Shown here: piece by piece, positions 14,155-23,222 of the stretch
Layout of the letters: each line of letters starts with the position of its first letter
Numbering within the stretch: position 1 is the stretch's first letter
Origin: UBA9337 sp036584565
GTDB taxonomy: Bacteria; Patescibacteriota; Minisyncoccia; Moranbacterales; UBA9337
Assembly (NCBI GenBank): GCA_036584565.1
Contig: JAZHDF010000038.1
Span: 1-23,966 of the forward strand
Reading direction: 5' to 3'
DNA: 23,966 nucleotides
Translations under genes and position numbers: made by a program
The notes under the pieces: generated by a model
What the model was told of the DNA's origin: nothing
Database searches by the model: none
What the model saw: the letters and a program-made list of their open reading frames with translations, nothing else

Positions 14155-16641
14155 ATGTTGAATGTTGATTTTTTATTGATTATTTTGATTGTCTCTTCGG
14201 GATTGATTTCCGTTTTTAGCGGCTTGTATTTGGTATTGCGAAGTTTCTTGCGTTTTAGGGCTCAAGTTAATTATTCCATGAATACCGATTTGGAAGTGGT
14301 CAGAGTGGCCAAAAACGATAAGCGAGAAAAAAATTCTTCCGGCAATAATCAAGGAGATTCCTGGAAAGAAGAGATCGGCTCAATGGAGCAACTCCTGATG
14401 ACTCTGGCCAGGATAAAAAGAAAAAAACCTTTTTGGTGGGGGTTGTTTTATGATAATCCTTGTGTTTCGTTGGAAATCGCCAATCCCTCCGATAGTGAGG
14501 AAATTTTCTTTTATGTTTCTCTGCCCAAGAAACTGAGAGCCACCATCGAGAAGCAAATCCATAGTTATTTTCCCAATGCTTCGGTGGAAAAAGTTCCCGA
14601 TTATACGATTTTTTCTCCCGGAAGTTTTACCGCTTCAGCCGTCCTGGGTTTGAAAAATAAATATGCTTTGCCGATTAAAACCTATGAGATGATGGATGTT
14701 GATCCTCTCAATGAAGTATCCAATTCTCTGAGTAAATTTAAGACCGAAGAGGAAGGTGCAGCTTTGCAATTAGTGATTACCCCGGCCAAGGGCAATTGGT
14801 ATGCCTTGGGAAAAAGTATTGCCCATAAAATGCAACAAGGCAAACAATTAAAAGATGTGCACAGCAATTCCGTAATCGGAAAAATGGGGATCGAGATAGG
14901 AAAAGGCTTGGGAGATGTAATGCACGAAATGGCGGGAAGCAAGTCTAAAAACGAAGGTTTTTCCGCTAATCGGGAAATTATCCAATTAACGCCCGAAGAA
15001 CAGGAGTTAATAAAGTCGATCGAGCGGAAATCGGGCAAAGTCGGTTTCAGTGTCAATATCAGATTATTGGCTTCGGCCGATAGTCAGGAACGAGCGGATG
15101 AAATACTGGCTCAAGTGGAAAACTCTTTCGCTCAATTTGAAAATCCGGAAGTTAATTATTTTAAGGTATTAAAAAGATTTAAAACCAAGGATGTTTCTTT
15201 TGATTATATTTTCAGAAATTTTAATCGAGAGAGCGCTGTTATTTTAAACACTGAAGAAATTGCCAGTATTTTTCATTTTCCGATTTCAACCACTGAGACA
15301 CCTAAAATAAAATGGCTTAAGGCCGGTTCCGCTCCGCCGCCGATTAACATCCCCAAAGAAGGAATTCTTTTGGGTTATAATGATTATCGGGGAGAAAAAA
15401 CGGATATCAGATTGTCCGATAGTGATCGCAGAAGACATCTTTATACTATCGGTCAGACCGGAGTGGGTAAGTCCAATTTTTTGCAGGAAATGGCCAAGCA
15501 GGATGTTCGAAGCGGTAAAGGAGTTTGTTTTATCGACCCGCACGGAGATGCGATAGAAGATATTTTGACGGCCGTTCCCAAGGAGCGAGCGGAAGATGTA
15601 ATAATTTTTAATCCGGCCGATAGCGAGCGTCCTTTGGGTTTGAATATGCTGGAGTACGAAAGACCGGAGGAAAAGAGTTTTGTGATAAATGAAATGATTA
15701 GCATTTTTGACAAGTTGTATGATCTCAAGCAAACCGGCGGACCGATGTTTGAGCAATATGCCAGAAATGCCATGCTTTTGGTAATGGAGCACCCTGAATC
15801 CGGTTCGACTTTGATGGAAATTCCCAAGGTTTTGGCGGACGAGGAATTTCGAAGGATGAAATTGTCGCATTGTAATAATCCGGTGGTGAGAGATTTTTGG
15901 ATTAAGGAAGCGGAAAAAGCCGGCGGAGAAGCGGCGTTGGCCAATATGGTTCCCTACATTACTTCCAAGCTTACCACCTTTATCGCCAATGATTTGATGA
16001 GACCGATTATCGCCCAACAAGAAAGCGCTTTAAATTTCAGGGAAATAATGGATGAGGGTAAAATTCTCTTAATCAATCTTTCCAAGGGTAGAATCGGAGA
16101 AATAAACAGTCATCTTTTGGGAATGGTGATGGTGGGTAAAATTTTAATGGCCGCTCTTTCGCGAGTGGATATGCCGGAAAACGAAAGAAAGGATTTTTAT
16201 CTTTATATTGATGAGTTTCAAAATGTTACCACCGATTCGATTTCTCAGATTTTATCCGAAGCGCGCAAATATCGCTTAAATTTAATTATCGCCCATCAGT
16301 TTATCGGTCAGTTGAGCGAGGAAATTTCCAAGGCGGTTTTCGGCAACGTCGGTTCGTTGTGCGCTTTTCGGGTCGGTCCGGAAGATGCGGAATTTTTGGA
16401 AAAACAATTCGAGCCGGTTTTCGGAGCCAGTGATTTGATCAATGTCAATAATTACAGCGGTTTTGCCAAGCTTTTGATAAACAATGAAACCACCAAGCCT
16501 TTTAATTTTAAGACTTATCCGCCCAAAGAAGGCAACAAAGAAATTCCGCGATATCTAAAGGAAATGTCTCGTTTGAAATACGGACGGGATGTCAATATTA
16601 TCAATCGGGAGATTATGGAGAGAACCAAATTTAGAACTTAA
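14155..16641 (+). CDS. VirD4/TraG-like type IV secretion coupling ATPase
   Basis: An 828-residue ATPase with one N-terminal membrane helix (about residues 5-28). A long N-terminal domain (40-420) is unlike classical TraG. A RecA-like motor domain follows. The Walker A motif is G433-QTGVGK-S440 and Walker B is LYID686-E687-FQN. CFIDPHGD and IIFNPAD are typical of the TraG/TraD motor core, and LIIAHQFIGQL is the conserved sensor-like segment before the C-terminal end. VirD4-type proteins couple substrates (DNA or protein) to a type IV channel by ATP hydrolysis at the inner membrane. No relaxase or VirB4 lies in view, so the substrate is unknown; uptake or pilus assembly are alternatives to export. 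It ends 19 bases before the pilin start, which supports a joint function. Confidence 0.88.
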   Translation: MLNVDFLLIILIVSSGLISVFSGLYLVLRSFLRFRAQVNYSMNTDLEVVRVAKNDKREKNSSGNNQGDSWKEEIGSMEQLLMTLARIKRKKPFWWGLFYDNPCVSLEIANPSDSEEIFFYVSLPKKLRATIEKQIHSYFPNASVEKVPDYTIFSPGSFTASAVLGLKNKYALPIKTYEMMDVDPLNEVSNSLSKFKTEEEGAALQLVITPAKGNWYALGKSIAHKMQQGKQLKDVHSNSVIGKMGIEIGKGLGDVMHEMAGSKSKNEGFSANREIIQLTPEEQELIKSIERKSGKVGFSVNIRLLASADSQERADEILAQVENSFAQFENPEVNYFKVLKRFKTKDVSFDYIFRNFNRESAVILNTEEIASIFHFPISTTETPKIKWLKAGSAPPPINIPKEGILLGYNDYRGEKTDIRLSDSDRRRHLYTIGQTGVGKSNFLQEMAKQDVRSGKGVCFIDPHGDAIEDILTAVPKERAEDVIIFNPADSERPLGLNMLEYERPEEKSFVINEMISIFDKLYDLKQTGGPMFEQYARNAMLLVMEHPESGSTLMEIPKVLADEEFRRMKLSHCNNPVVRDFWIKEAEKAGGEAALANMVPYITSKLTTFIANDLMRPIIAQQESALNFREIMDEGKILLINLSKGRIGEINSHLLGMVMVGKILMAALSRVDMPENERKDFYLYIDEFQNVTTDSISQILSEARKYRLNLIIAHQFIGQLSEEISKAVFGNVGSLCAFRVGPEDAEFLEKQFEPVFGASDLINVNNYSGFAKLLINNETTKPFNFKTYPPKEGNKEIPRYLKEMSRLKYGRDVNIINREIMERTKFRT

Positions 16642-16660
16642 TCATTTTTATTTATCGAAT

Positions 16661-17101
16661 ATGAAAAAAAAATACATATTTTTATCGGCGGCGGTGTTGA
16701 TGGTCGGCTTATTTTTTTGGGGCGAATTCGCTTCGGCCGCTTATGAGCCGATGGAGCCGATTCCCGGTACGGAGGGTACTGAGGCAATTAATACTTTTCC
16801 GGCTTATGTCAACGCGGTCTATAAATTTCTGGTTTGGTCGGTGGGAATAGCGGCGATGTTTATGATTTCAATCGGCGGTTTTATGTATTTTACGGCAGCC
16901 GGCAATACTTCCAAAATGGAAAGCGGTAAAAAGGTGATTGTGGATGCTATTTGGGGTTTGGTGGCAGTTATGGTGGCTTGGCTTGTTCTTTACACCATCA
17001 ATCCTAATTTAACCAACATTAATTTGCAGAGTATTGAAAGTTTAGGGAGCGGAACTACAAGTCAAAATCAGCCAGCTCCTGCTCCTGCTGGTCAAAATTA
17101 G
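16661..17101 (+). CDS. VirB2/TrbC-like T4SS pilin
   Basis: A 146-residue small membrane protein. A signal peptide (MKKKYIFLSAAVLMVGLFFW, then G-EFASA) is probably cut after A26. Two hydrophobic helices (about 48-75 and 88-110) are joined by a short polar loop with GNTSKMESGKK. This is the VirB2-type pilin plan, and the GGFMYFTAAG and AIWGLVAVMVAWLVLYTIN segments match the T4SS_pilin family common in CPR. The open frame begins at 16589, but the 24 extra residues have no signal-peptide character and overlap the ATPase gene; the ATG at 16661 starts the signal peptide. The tail is Gln/Pro/Ala-rich, ending APAPAGQN. It may build a surface filament or channel in the membrane. The next gene is 99 bases away and unrelated, so this probably closes the cluster. 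Confidence 0.87.
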   Translation: MKKKYIFLSAAVLMVGLFFWGEFASAAYEPMEPIPGTEGTEAINTFPAYVNAVYKFLVWSVGIAAMFMISIGGFMYFTAAGNTSKMESGKKVIVDAIWGLVAVMVAWLVLYTINPNLTNINLQSIESLGSGTTSQNQPAPAPAGQN

Positions 17102-17200
17102 ACAAAAATTCTGTCGGCTGCTGCAGAAGAATAAATGTAACAATTCTAAAGTGAGCATTACGGTGGCGCATAATAATAATTTTTTAGTTTAAGATTTTTT

Positions 17201-18208
17201 ATGAAAAAGATAGTTTGTATCGGCTCTTCGGCCAAAGATATTTTTTTTCCGACCGATGAAGGGGTGCGGATGGATACGCCGGAAGATCTTACCTCGCAGA
17301 AAAAAATAGCTTTTGAGTCCGGCGCCAAATATCATATCGAAACCCGTTTTGAATCCCTGGGCGGTTGCGCCGTCAATGTGGCTTGCGGTTTGAAAAGATT
17401 GGGAATTGAGAGTTTTTGTTATACTGTTTTGGGGGATGATTTGTTGGGAGAATGGATAAGGGGAGAAATGAAAAAAGAAGGAATTGATATTCGCTTGGTA
17501 AAAACAGAAAGTTGTTTGACCGGTTTGTCGGCCATTATCGTGGATAAACGAAACGGGGAGAGGATTATTTTTTCCAATCAAGAGGCTAATAAAAGATTAA
17601 AAGTTATTCCGACTGAAATAGCCGAATTTGGCTGGATTTCAGTCACCGATCCGAACGGAGATTGGCGAGGGGTTTTAGATACGGTTGCCGAGGTTTCGGC
17701 CGAAACCGGCGCTAAAATCTGTTTTAATCCGCGAGGGAGAAATATCACCGAAGATGTCGGAAAAATTTATCAATTTGCCGGCAAGACCGAAGTTTTATTT
17801 GTCAATAAAGACGAGGCGATCGAAATAATTTTAAATGCCGGGAAAAATAACTTCAAAGATGAAGAAATTAACGACGAAGTCTTTCTTTTAAAAGAATTGA
17901 AAAAAACCGGTGCCAAAGTAGTGGTGATTACCGACGGCGAGAAGGGGGCTTGGGGATATGACGGAGAAGATATTTTTTATGTCGAAGCTTTGAAAGTGGC
18001 GGCGGTCGATTCGACCGGGGCGGGGGATTCCTTCTCCAGCGGTTTTTTAGCGGGCTATATCGAGGGTAAGTCTGTGGCCGAATCTTTGAAAATGGGAATA
18101 ATCAACGGAGCCAATGTGGTTCTTTATTACGGCGGAGTGGAAGGTTTATTAAAAAAAGATGAGATGGAAAAAACTTTAAATAAAATCGAGGCGAAAAAAT
18201 TAAATTAA
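17201..18208 (+). CDS. PfkB-family carbohydrate or nucleoside kinase
   Basis: A 335-residue ribokinase-superfamily enzyme that phosphorylates a sugar or nucleoside with ATP in the cytoplasm. Signature 1 is GGCAVNVACGLKRLG near residues 54-68. Signature 2 is D270-STGAGD276-SFSSGFLAGY, where the second Asp is the catalytic base and GAG forms the anion hole. NKDEA near residue 205 is also common in the family. The substrate cannot be fixed; ribokinase, adenosine kinase and fructokinase-like roles are all possible. The N-terminal lid region carries a somewhat long insert (FPTDEGVRMDTPEDLTSQ). It is the first gene of a new run after a 99-base gap containing CATAATAATAAT, which could serve as a -10 region. 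The ftsA-like gene follows 15 bases downstream. Confidence 0.86.
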   Translation: MKKIVCIGSSAKDIFFPTDEGVRMDTPEDLTSQKKIAFESGAKYHIETRFESLGGCAVNVACGLKRLGIESFCYTVLGDDLLGEWIRGEMKKEGIDIRLVKTESCLTGLSAIIVDKRNGERIIFSNQEANKRLKVIPTEIAEFGWISVTDPNGDWRGVLDTVAEVSAETGAKICFNPRGRNITEDVGKIYQFAGKTEVLFVNKDEAIEIILNAGKNNFKDEEINDEVFLLKELKKTGAKVVVITDGEKGAWGYDGEDIFYVEALKVAAVDSTGAGDSFSSGFLAGYIEGKSVAESLKMGIINGANVVLYYGGVEGLLKKDEMEKTLNKIEAKKLN

Positions 18209-18223
18209 AGGAAAATAATTAGT

Positions 18224-19492
18224 ATGAGTCTTTTTTCAAAAATTACGTCAATAAAAAAAAGAAAAGAAGTTTTTTTAGCTTTAGATATCGGAACGGAAGT
18301 GGTTAAGGCGCTTGTTTTCAGGTTGGATATTCAAAATAAAAAAGGAATCGTAATTGGGGTCGGGAGAGTGCGCCAGAAAATCGGCAATATGCAAAGCGGA
18401 GCGGTTTCCGATATCGGAGGTGTGGTGGCGGTGGCCAGAGAAGCGATAGAAATGGCCAAAAATAAAGCCGGCATAAAAAATATTAAATATGCCATAGTCG
18501 GAATTGCGGGAGAATTGGTAAAGGGAACTACGACCACCGTTCATTATGAAAGGGCGCGATCGGACTTAAAAATCGGCTTACCGGAATTAAATAATATCAT
18601 TCAGAAAGTTCAACAAAAGGCTTACGAAAGAATCAGCGAGCAGATTGCCTGGGAAACAGGGCAAAGCAATATCGATATACGCTTGATTAATGCGGCTATC
18701 TCGGATGTCAGAATAGACGGATACCGGATTAATAATCCCTTGGATTTTCAGGGGCACAATGTTTCAATCAGTGTTTTTAACGCTTATGCGCCCACTATTC
18801 ACTTGGGGGCGATTGAGTCAATTGTGAATGATTTAAATATTGATTTGGTAAGTATTGCCGCCGAACCTTATGCGGTGGCTAAGTTGGTTGATTTTGAGGG
18901 GGATCTTAATTTTAACGCTATTTTTGTCGATATTGGTGGAGGAACTACCGATATTGCGGTGGTCAGAAACGGAGGCTTGGAGGGGACAAAGATGTTCGCT
19001 TTGGGCGGAAGAGCCTTTTCCAAGAGACTGGCCCAGGAAATCGGAGTGGATTTTGAAAAAGCGGAGCGGATAAAAATAAATTATGCTTTGGGTAAGCTGA
19101 ATAAAATCGATACTGAGAGATTGGATCGAATATTTGAAGACGATTGTCGAATTTGGTTGAGCGGAGTAGAGTTGGCATTGTCGGAATTTTCTCAAAATGA
19201 TTTGTTGCCCAATAAAATTTTAATGTGCGGGGGCGGTTCCGGTTTGCCGGGGATAAAAAAAGCGTTGCTTTCTCGGGATTGGATAAGTAAGCTAGCCTTT
19301 GTCAATCCGCCAAAATTATCCTTCTTGCGTCCTCAAGACGCTTCCAGTATTATAGATAAAACCGGCGAGTTGATTAGTACTCAAGATGTTACTCCGATGG
19401 GCTTGGCCGGCTTGGTTTTGGAGCTTGAGCAAGAAGAAAAAGTTTTAGCCGGTATTTTAAAGCGGGCTATGAATAAAGTGGATTATAAATAA
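18224..19492 (+). CDS. ftsA: FtsA-like actin-fold cell-division protein
   Basis: A 422-residue ASKHA-fold protein. Phosphate-1 motif: ALD21-IGTEVVKALVF. Phosphate-2: VD236-IGGGTTDIAVV. Adenosine motif: MCGGGSGLPGIKKAL. An SHS2-like insertion follows subdomain 1A (IKYAIVGIAGELVKG region), as in FtsA and PilM. The C-terminus, LAGILKRAMNKVDYK, is a basic amphipathic helix resembling the membrane-targeting helix of FtsA. FtsA tethers FtsZ to the membrane. PilM, which pairs with PilN, is the main alternative, but no pilN is seen. ftsZ is not adjacent. A weak purine tract (AAAGGA) lies 11 bases before the ATG. The next gene, a single-pass membrane protein, starts 18 bases downstream and is a likely partner. 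Confidence 0.8.
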   Translation: MSLFSKITSIKKRKEVFLALDIGTEVVKALVFRLDIQNKKGIVIGVGRVRQKIGNMQSGAVSDIGGVVAVAREAIEMAKNKAGIKNIKYAIVGIAGELVKGTTTTVHYERARSDLKIGLPELNNIIQKVQQKAYERISEQIAWETGQSNIDIRLINAAISDVRIDGYRINNPLDFQGHNVSISVFNAYAPTIHLGAIESIVNDLNIDLVSIAAEPYAVAKLVDFEGDLNFNAIFVDIGGGTTDIAVVRNGGLEGTKMFALGGRAFSKRLAQEIGVDFEKAERIKINYALGKLNKIDTERLDRIFEDDCRIWLSGVELALSEFSQNDLLPNKILMCGGGSGLPGIKKALLSRDWISKLAFVNPPKLSFLRPQDASSIIDKTGELISTQDVTPMGLAGLVLELEQEEKVLAGILKRAMNKVDYK

Positions 19493-19510
19493 TTTTTAAA
19501 AAATATTATT

Positions 19511-21310
19511 ATGCATCAGACTTTTTATATCGATGTGGATGAGGAAGTCAATTCCATTATCACCAGGATCAGAAAGTCCTCGGCAAAATATAATATTTTG
19601 GTTGTTACCAATCGAGCCTTGATAATGCAAAGCGCAGTCAGTTTGAAATTGATAAAGAGAGAGGCGGAAAGACTGGATAAAAGAATTATTTTTGTCACCA
19701 AGGACGAGCGGGCGATGGCGGTGGCCAAGAAAATAGGTTTTGTGGTAAAAAATTCTCTGGAGGAGTTGCGGGGAGTCATTAGTGATAATGACTTGAGGTT
19801 AAAATCAAGGCCGGTTTCTCTTCGAGAAAATATTTCTTCCGGGGAGGAAGAAAAAAATAACAATAGTCGCAGAGTCAGTTTGGATAATTTGGGGGCGGAG
19901 AGTTTTATTACTCCCGACAAGAGAATTGATTCCAACTTTAAAAAAGAAGATATCAAATCAATTCCGGGAAATCATCAATCTTTTCAAGATGAAAAGGATA
20001 AGAATGTCGAAGTGAGAGATAAAACTCAACGAGAACTATCTTCTCGAGACGAGGAAATTTTTGATGATTTTTTTAGTCATTCTTCCGAGGAGGAGATAAT
20101 TGATAAGGGTAATAAAAAAGCAGAAAGAGGGGGTTATAAATTTATCTGGATTTTTTTATCGATTTTAATCTTTTTGCTTTTGGCAATCGGAGCCTATTTT
20201 TATTTACCGGAGGCGCGAGTCAAAGTTTTTCCCAAAAAAGAAGAAAAGGTTTTTAATATTGATCTAAGGGTCGGAGAAAACAATAAAAGCTCTTTAAACA
20301 CAGAAGCAAGTATTCTATTGAAACCGATTATATTTGAAGAAGAAAGTTTACTATCACTTTCTTTTCCGGCTACCGGCCAAAAAGGTTCTTCCAGTCAAAA
20401 AGCTAAAGGCAAAATAACAATTTATAATGAATTTGGCGAGACTTCACAAGTTTTGGTGGCCACCACTCGATTTGTGTCCGGAGAGGGTAAAGTATTTCGC
20501 CTGATAAATAGTGTGACGGTGCCGGGGATGACAATTAAAGACGGTCAGAATGAACCGGGTAAGATTGAGGCGGAGATAATCGCAGACGAGGCGGGCGAGA
20601 GCTATAATTTAAGAGAAGCGGAATTTAAAATTCCCGGTTTTGAAGGTAGTCCCAAGTATGATAAATTTTATGCCAGATTATCCGAAGAAACAAAAGGCGG
20701 GGGCAGTACGGGAGAAACAAGCGGTTTAAAGACCGTTTCCTCGACTGATATAGAGAACGCTAAAATAAAAACCGAAAGTCAATTAAAAAATCAATTAAAG
20801 GAAAATATCAAACAAAAAGCCGGAGAAGAAAATGTATTATTGGAGGATGCTTTTGCTTTTGAGGTGATCGATTATTCGGTTTTTCCGGGGGAGGATTCGG
20901 TAACGGAAAATTTTGAGTATCAAGTCAAGATAAAAATAAAATCCTTGGCTTTTTCGGCCCAAGAGTTGGAACAAAAAGTCAATGATTATATCAACCAAAA
21001 AACTCTTCAAGAAAGTATCAATATGAAAACTGTTTCATTGGAAAAACAATATGGCCGAGCGGAAATCGATTTCGGTTCAAACTCAATCAAGACCGAACTA
21101 AAAATAAAGACTGTTAATCAGGCGGAGGTGAATGAAAAAGATTTAATCGCTTATTTGGTGAATAAAAATAAAAGCGAAGCTGATGCGATTTTGGAAGATT
21201 TTTCGGGAATTAAAAAGGTTGAGTTTTTAATTAAGCCGAATTTTCTTTCCAATAAATTTCCCGGTTATCAATCCCGCATAAAGGTGGAAATAGTCAATGA
21301 CGCGGATTAA
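19511..21310 (+). CDS. Single-pass membrane protein with cytoplasmic alpha/beta domain and large external domain
   Basis: A 599-residue protein. Residues 1-95 form an alpha/beta-looking domain (YIDVDEEVNSIITRI, ILVVTNRALIM, IIFVTKDERAMAVAKKIGF). Residues 100-205 are charged and linker-like. One membrane helix lies at about 210-231, and residues 232-599 are external and beta-rich, starting FYLPEARVKVFPKKEEKVF. Several segments (ATTRFVSGEGKVFRL, SVTVPGMTIKDGQNEPG, AGESYNL) resemble the baseplate-J-like external domain often annotated in CPR membrane proteins. That comparison is from memory. The N-terminal domain recalls a nucleotide-binding or Rossmann-type fold but shows no P-loop. Position after ftsA suggests a membrane anchor or signalling partner in division or envelope maintenance; this is inference. 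No SD is present. Confidence 0.72.
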   Translation: MHQTFYIDVDEEVNSIITRIRKSSAKYNILVVTNRALIMQSAVSLKLIKREAERLDKRIIFVTKDERAMAVAKKIGFVVKNSLEELRGVISDNDLRLKSRPVSLRENISSGEEEKNNNSRRVSLDNLGAESFITPDKRIDSNFKKEDIKSIPGNHQSFQDEKDKNVEVRDKTQRELSSRDEEIFDDFFSHSSEEEIIDKGNKKAERGGYKFIWIFLSILIFLLLAIGAYFYLPEARVKVFPKKEEKVFNIDLRVGENNKSSLNTEASILLKPIIFEEESLLSLSFPATGQKGSSSQKAKGKITIYNEFGETSQVLVATTRFVSGEGKVFRLINSVTVPGMTIKDGQNEPGKIEAEIIADEAGESYNLREAEFKIPGFEGSPKYDKFYARLSEETKGGGSTGETSGLKTVSSTDIENAKIKTESQLKNQLKENIKQKAGEENVLLEDAFAFEVIDYSVFPGEDSVTENFEYQVKIKIKSLAFSAQELEQKVNDYINQKTLQESINMKTVSLEKQYGRAEIDFGSNSIKTELKIKTVNQAEVNEKDLIAYLVNKNKSEADAILEDFSGIKKVEFLIKPNFLSNKFPGYQSRIKVEIVNDAD

Positions 21311-21330
21311 TTTGGGTTTTACAGAGGTTC

Positions 21331-21359
21331 TTCCAAAAATTGTTTTTTTATGCGATAAT
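21331..21359 (+). promoter_or_regulatory. Possible dnaG promoter
   Basis: GATAAT (21354-21359) is preceded by TGC (an extended -10). TTCCAA (21331-21336) is a weak -35 at 17-base spacing. A start near 21366 gives a leader of about 20 bases. GGAG (21362-21365) lies 20 bases before the dnaG ATG, which is too far for standard SD use. Confidence 0.45.
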
Positions 21360-21385
21360 TCGGAGATGAAAAATGAATAAACGAA

Positions 21386-23191
21386 ATGGGTCAAGAGGTA
21401 GAAATTATAAAATCCAAATTGAATGTAGTGGATTTAATTGGTGAATATGTGCGTTTGCAAAAAGCCGGCAACAACTGGAAAGCTTGTTGTCCTTTTCATA
21501 ATGAAAAAACCCCCTCTTTTACGGTAAGTGAAGAAAAACAGATGTGGCATTGTTTCGGTTGCAATAAAGGCGGGGATATTTTCGGGTTCTTGATGGAGAT
21601 TGAGGGTTTGAATTTCAGGGAGGCTTTGGAAAATTTGGCTCAAAGGGCGGGAGTAGAACTTCCAAAGTATCGCGGTGGTGAAAATTTTTTTACTCCCGAG
21701 GAAAAAAGCAAGGTCGGAGAAATTTTAGAGTGGGCGACTCTGTTTTATGAAAAGCAACTATGGCAAGGTTTGGGCAAAGGAGCTATTTTAAAATATTTGA
21801 AAGAGCGAGGGCTAGCCGAGGAAACAATTAAAGACTTTCGCTTAGGTTATGCTCCTCCGGGTTGGCGAAATTTGTTGACTTTCTTGACTAATAAAGGGTA
21901 TGAATCGAAAGACATTTTGCGAGCCGGTCTGATTATCGAAAAAGAAGGCGGGCGCGGTCGGGCGGATGATTTTTATGATCGTTTTCGAGATCGGATTATG
22001 TTTCCCATTGCCAATACGACAGGCAAAATAATCGGTTATTCGGCCAGGATAAATCCGGGAGGCGATGAATCCCAGGCCAAATATATCAACACTCCGGAAA
22101 CGGAAGTTTATCACAAGAGCGGAGTTTTATATGGGATAGAAAAAGCCAAAATGAAAGCCAGGGAAGATAATTGGATTTTATTGGTGGAGGGCAATATGGA
22201 TGTAATCGCCTCTTATCAAGCGGGAATAAAAAACACGGTAGCGGTTTCCGGGACGGCCTTAACGGAGGATCAGTTGAATATTATAAGGCGCTATACTAAA
22301 AATATTAAAATGTTTTTCGATATGGATGAGGCCGGTCAGACAGCGGCTCGAAGGAGCGCGCAGTTGGCTTTCGAAAAAGATTTAAATGTTTTTATCGTTT
22401 CGATTGATGAAGGAAAGGATGCGGCCGATATCGCTAAAGAGAATATTGATAAATTCAGACAAGCCATCGAAGGAGCGGTTCCGGCGATGGGATATTTTAT
22501 CGAGAAATCGATTCTAGGAAAAGATAAGCGTGATATTCAGGATAAAAAAAAGATAATCGAAGAGTTGAGCGGATTGATAAATAGTTTTTCCAATAAGGTG
22601 GAAAAAGAGTATTGGCTGAAAAAAATATCCGGTCAATTGGATATTTCGGAAAAAGCTTTGGCGGAGGAATTTGAAAAAAATAATAATCGACAATGGTCGA
22701 GTGAAAACAGAAGCGTTTCCGGAAAAGGGGAGGAACCGGTTGAATATAAATATGATAAAATTAAAGATATTCAGATTCAAATTTTGGGCGCTTTTATCAG
22801 CGAGGATAGTTTTTGGCGAGAAGGGGTGGCAAAATATTCTCAAGCGATAGAGGATAATTTCGATAATAAAAAAATCGTGGAAATCTTGATTAATCGAGGA
22901 AAGGAGACTGATTTTAATTTTGAAAAATTACTGGATATTATTGAAGATGCAAATTGGAAAAATTTTTTAAGGGAGCTTTATTTTAAAAATTGCGAGAAAG
23001 ATCAAAATCTTAATTCTTTGAAAGAAAAATGGCTAGCCGTTGATCAATATTTCTTAGCGCTCAAGAAAGAATTGTTGAAAAACAGAAATGCGGAATTGAT
23101 AGAAAAAATCAGAAAAGCGGAAGATTCCAGAGATAAAGAGGCGGTCAAAGAGATAACTCGACAATTGGTTGAATTGAATAAGGTCGAATAG
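21386..23191 (+). CDS. dnaG: DNA primase
   Basis: A 601-residue primase that synthesises RNA primers at the replication fork. The N-terminal CHC2 zinc ribbon has C35-PFH38 and C56-FGC59. The RNA-polymerase core contains NWILLVEGNMDVIASYQAG with E268 in the Toprim motif and FFDMDEAGQ with D312 and D314. These correspond well to E. coli E265, D309 and D311, the metal-binding residues. The C-terminal part (about 430-601) is helical and divergent, as expected for the helicase-binding region. The chosen ATG gives the canonical start EIIKSKLNVVDLIGEYVRL; upstream ATGs at 21366 and 21373 are out of frame or closed by early stops. rpoD follows, so these are two members of the macromolecular-synthesis operon. 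rpsU is not next to them. Confidence 0.95.
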   Translation: MGQEVEIIKSKLNVVDLIGEYVRLQKAGNNWKACCPFHNEKTPSFTVSEEKQMWHCFGCNKGGDIFGFLMEIEGLNFREALENLAQRAGVELPKYRGGENFFTPEEKSKVGEILEWATLFYEKQLWQGLGKGAILKYLKERGLAEETIKDFRLGYAPPGWRNLLTFLTNKGYESKDILRAGLIIEKEGGRGRADDFYDRFRDRIMFPIANTTGKIIGYSARINPGGDESQAKYINTPETEVYHKSGVLYGIEKAKMKAREDNWILLVEGNMDVIASYQAGIKNTVAVSGTALTEDQLNIIRRYTKNIKMFFDMDEAGQTAARRSAQLAFEKDLNVFIVSIDEGKDAADIAKENIDKFRQAIEGAVPAMGYFIEKSILGKDKRDIQDKKKIIEELSGLINSFSNKVEKEYWLKKISGQLDISEKALAEEFEKNNNRQWSSENRSVSGKGEEPVEYKYDKIKDIQIQILGAFISEDSFWREGVAKYSQAIEDNFDNKKIVEILINRGKETDFNFEKLLDIIEDANWKNFLRELYFKNCEKDQNLNSLKEKWLAVDQYFLALKKELLKNRNAELIEKIRKAEDSRDKEAVKEITRQLVELNKVE

Positions 23192-23199
23192 AATTTTTT

Positions 23200-23222
23200 A
23201 AATATTGGCAAATATTTGTTTT
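23200..23222 (+). terminator. Weak AT-only hairpin between dnaG and rpoD
   Basis: aaatatt (23200-23206) and aatattt (23211-23217) form a perfect 7-bp stem with a GGCA loop, followed by gttttt. The stem has no GC pairs, so strength is doubtful. It could act as a partial terminator or as an mRNA processing site in this operon. It overlaps the possible -35 of the rpoD promoter. Confidence 0.35.

Noticed and set aside
15286..16020. Long - strand open frame (244 codons) opposite the VirD4-like gene, with another at 15453-15944
   Set aside because: It lies wholly antisense to a gene with clear Walker motifs, its translation has no recognisable domain, and it is an expected shadow of codon bias on the + strand.
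16589..16660. Upstream start for the pilin giving 24 extra residues
   Set aside because: It overlaps the ATPase gene by 53 bases and would bury the signal peptide; the ATG at 16661 fits a secreted pilin.
17109..17128. Hairpin ttctg/cagaa after the pilin gene as a terminator
   Set aside because: The stem is only 5 bp with a 10-base loop and no T-run follows.
21311..21347. TTTGG/CCAAA stem followed by T7 before dnaG as a terminator
   Set aside because: The stem is 5 bp with a 17-base loop, too weak to call despite the T-run.
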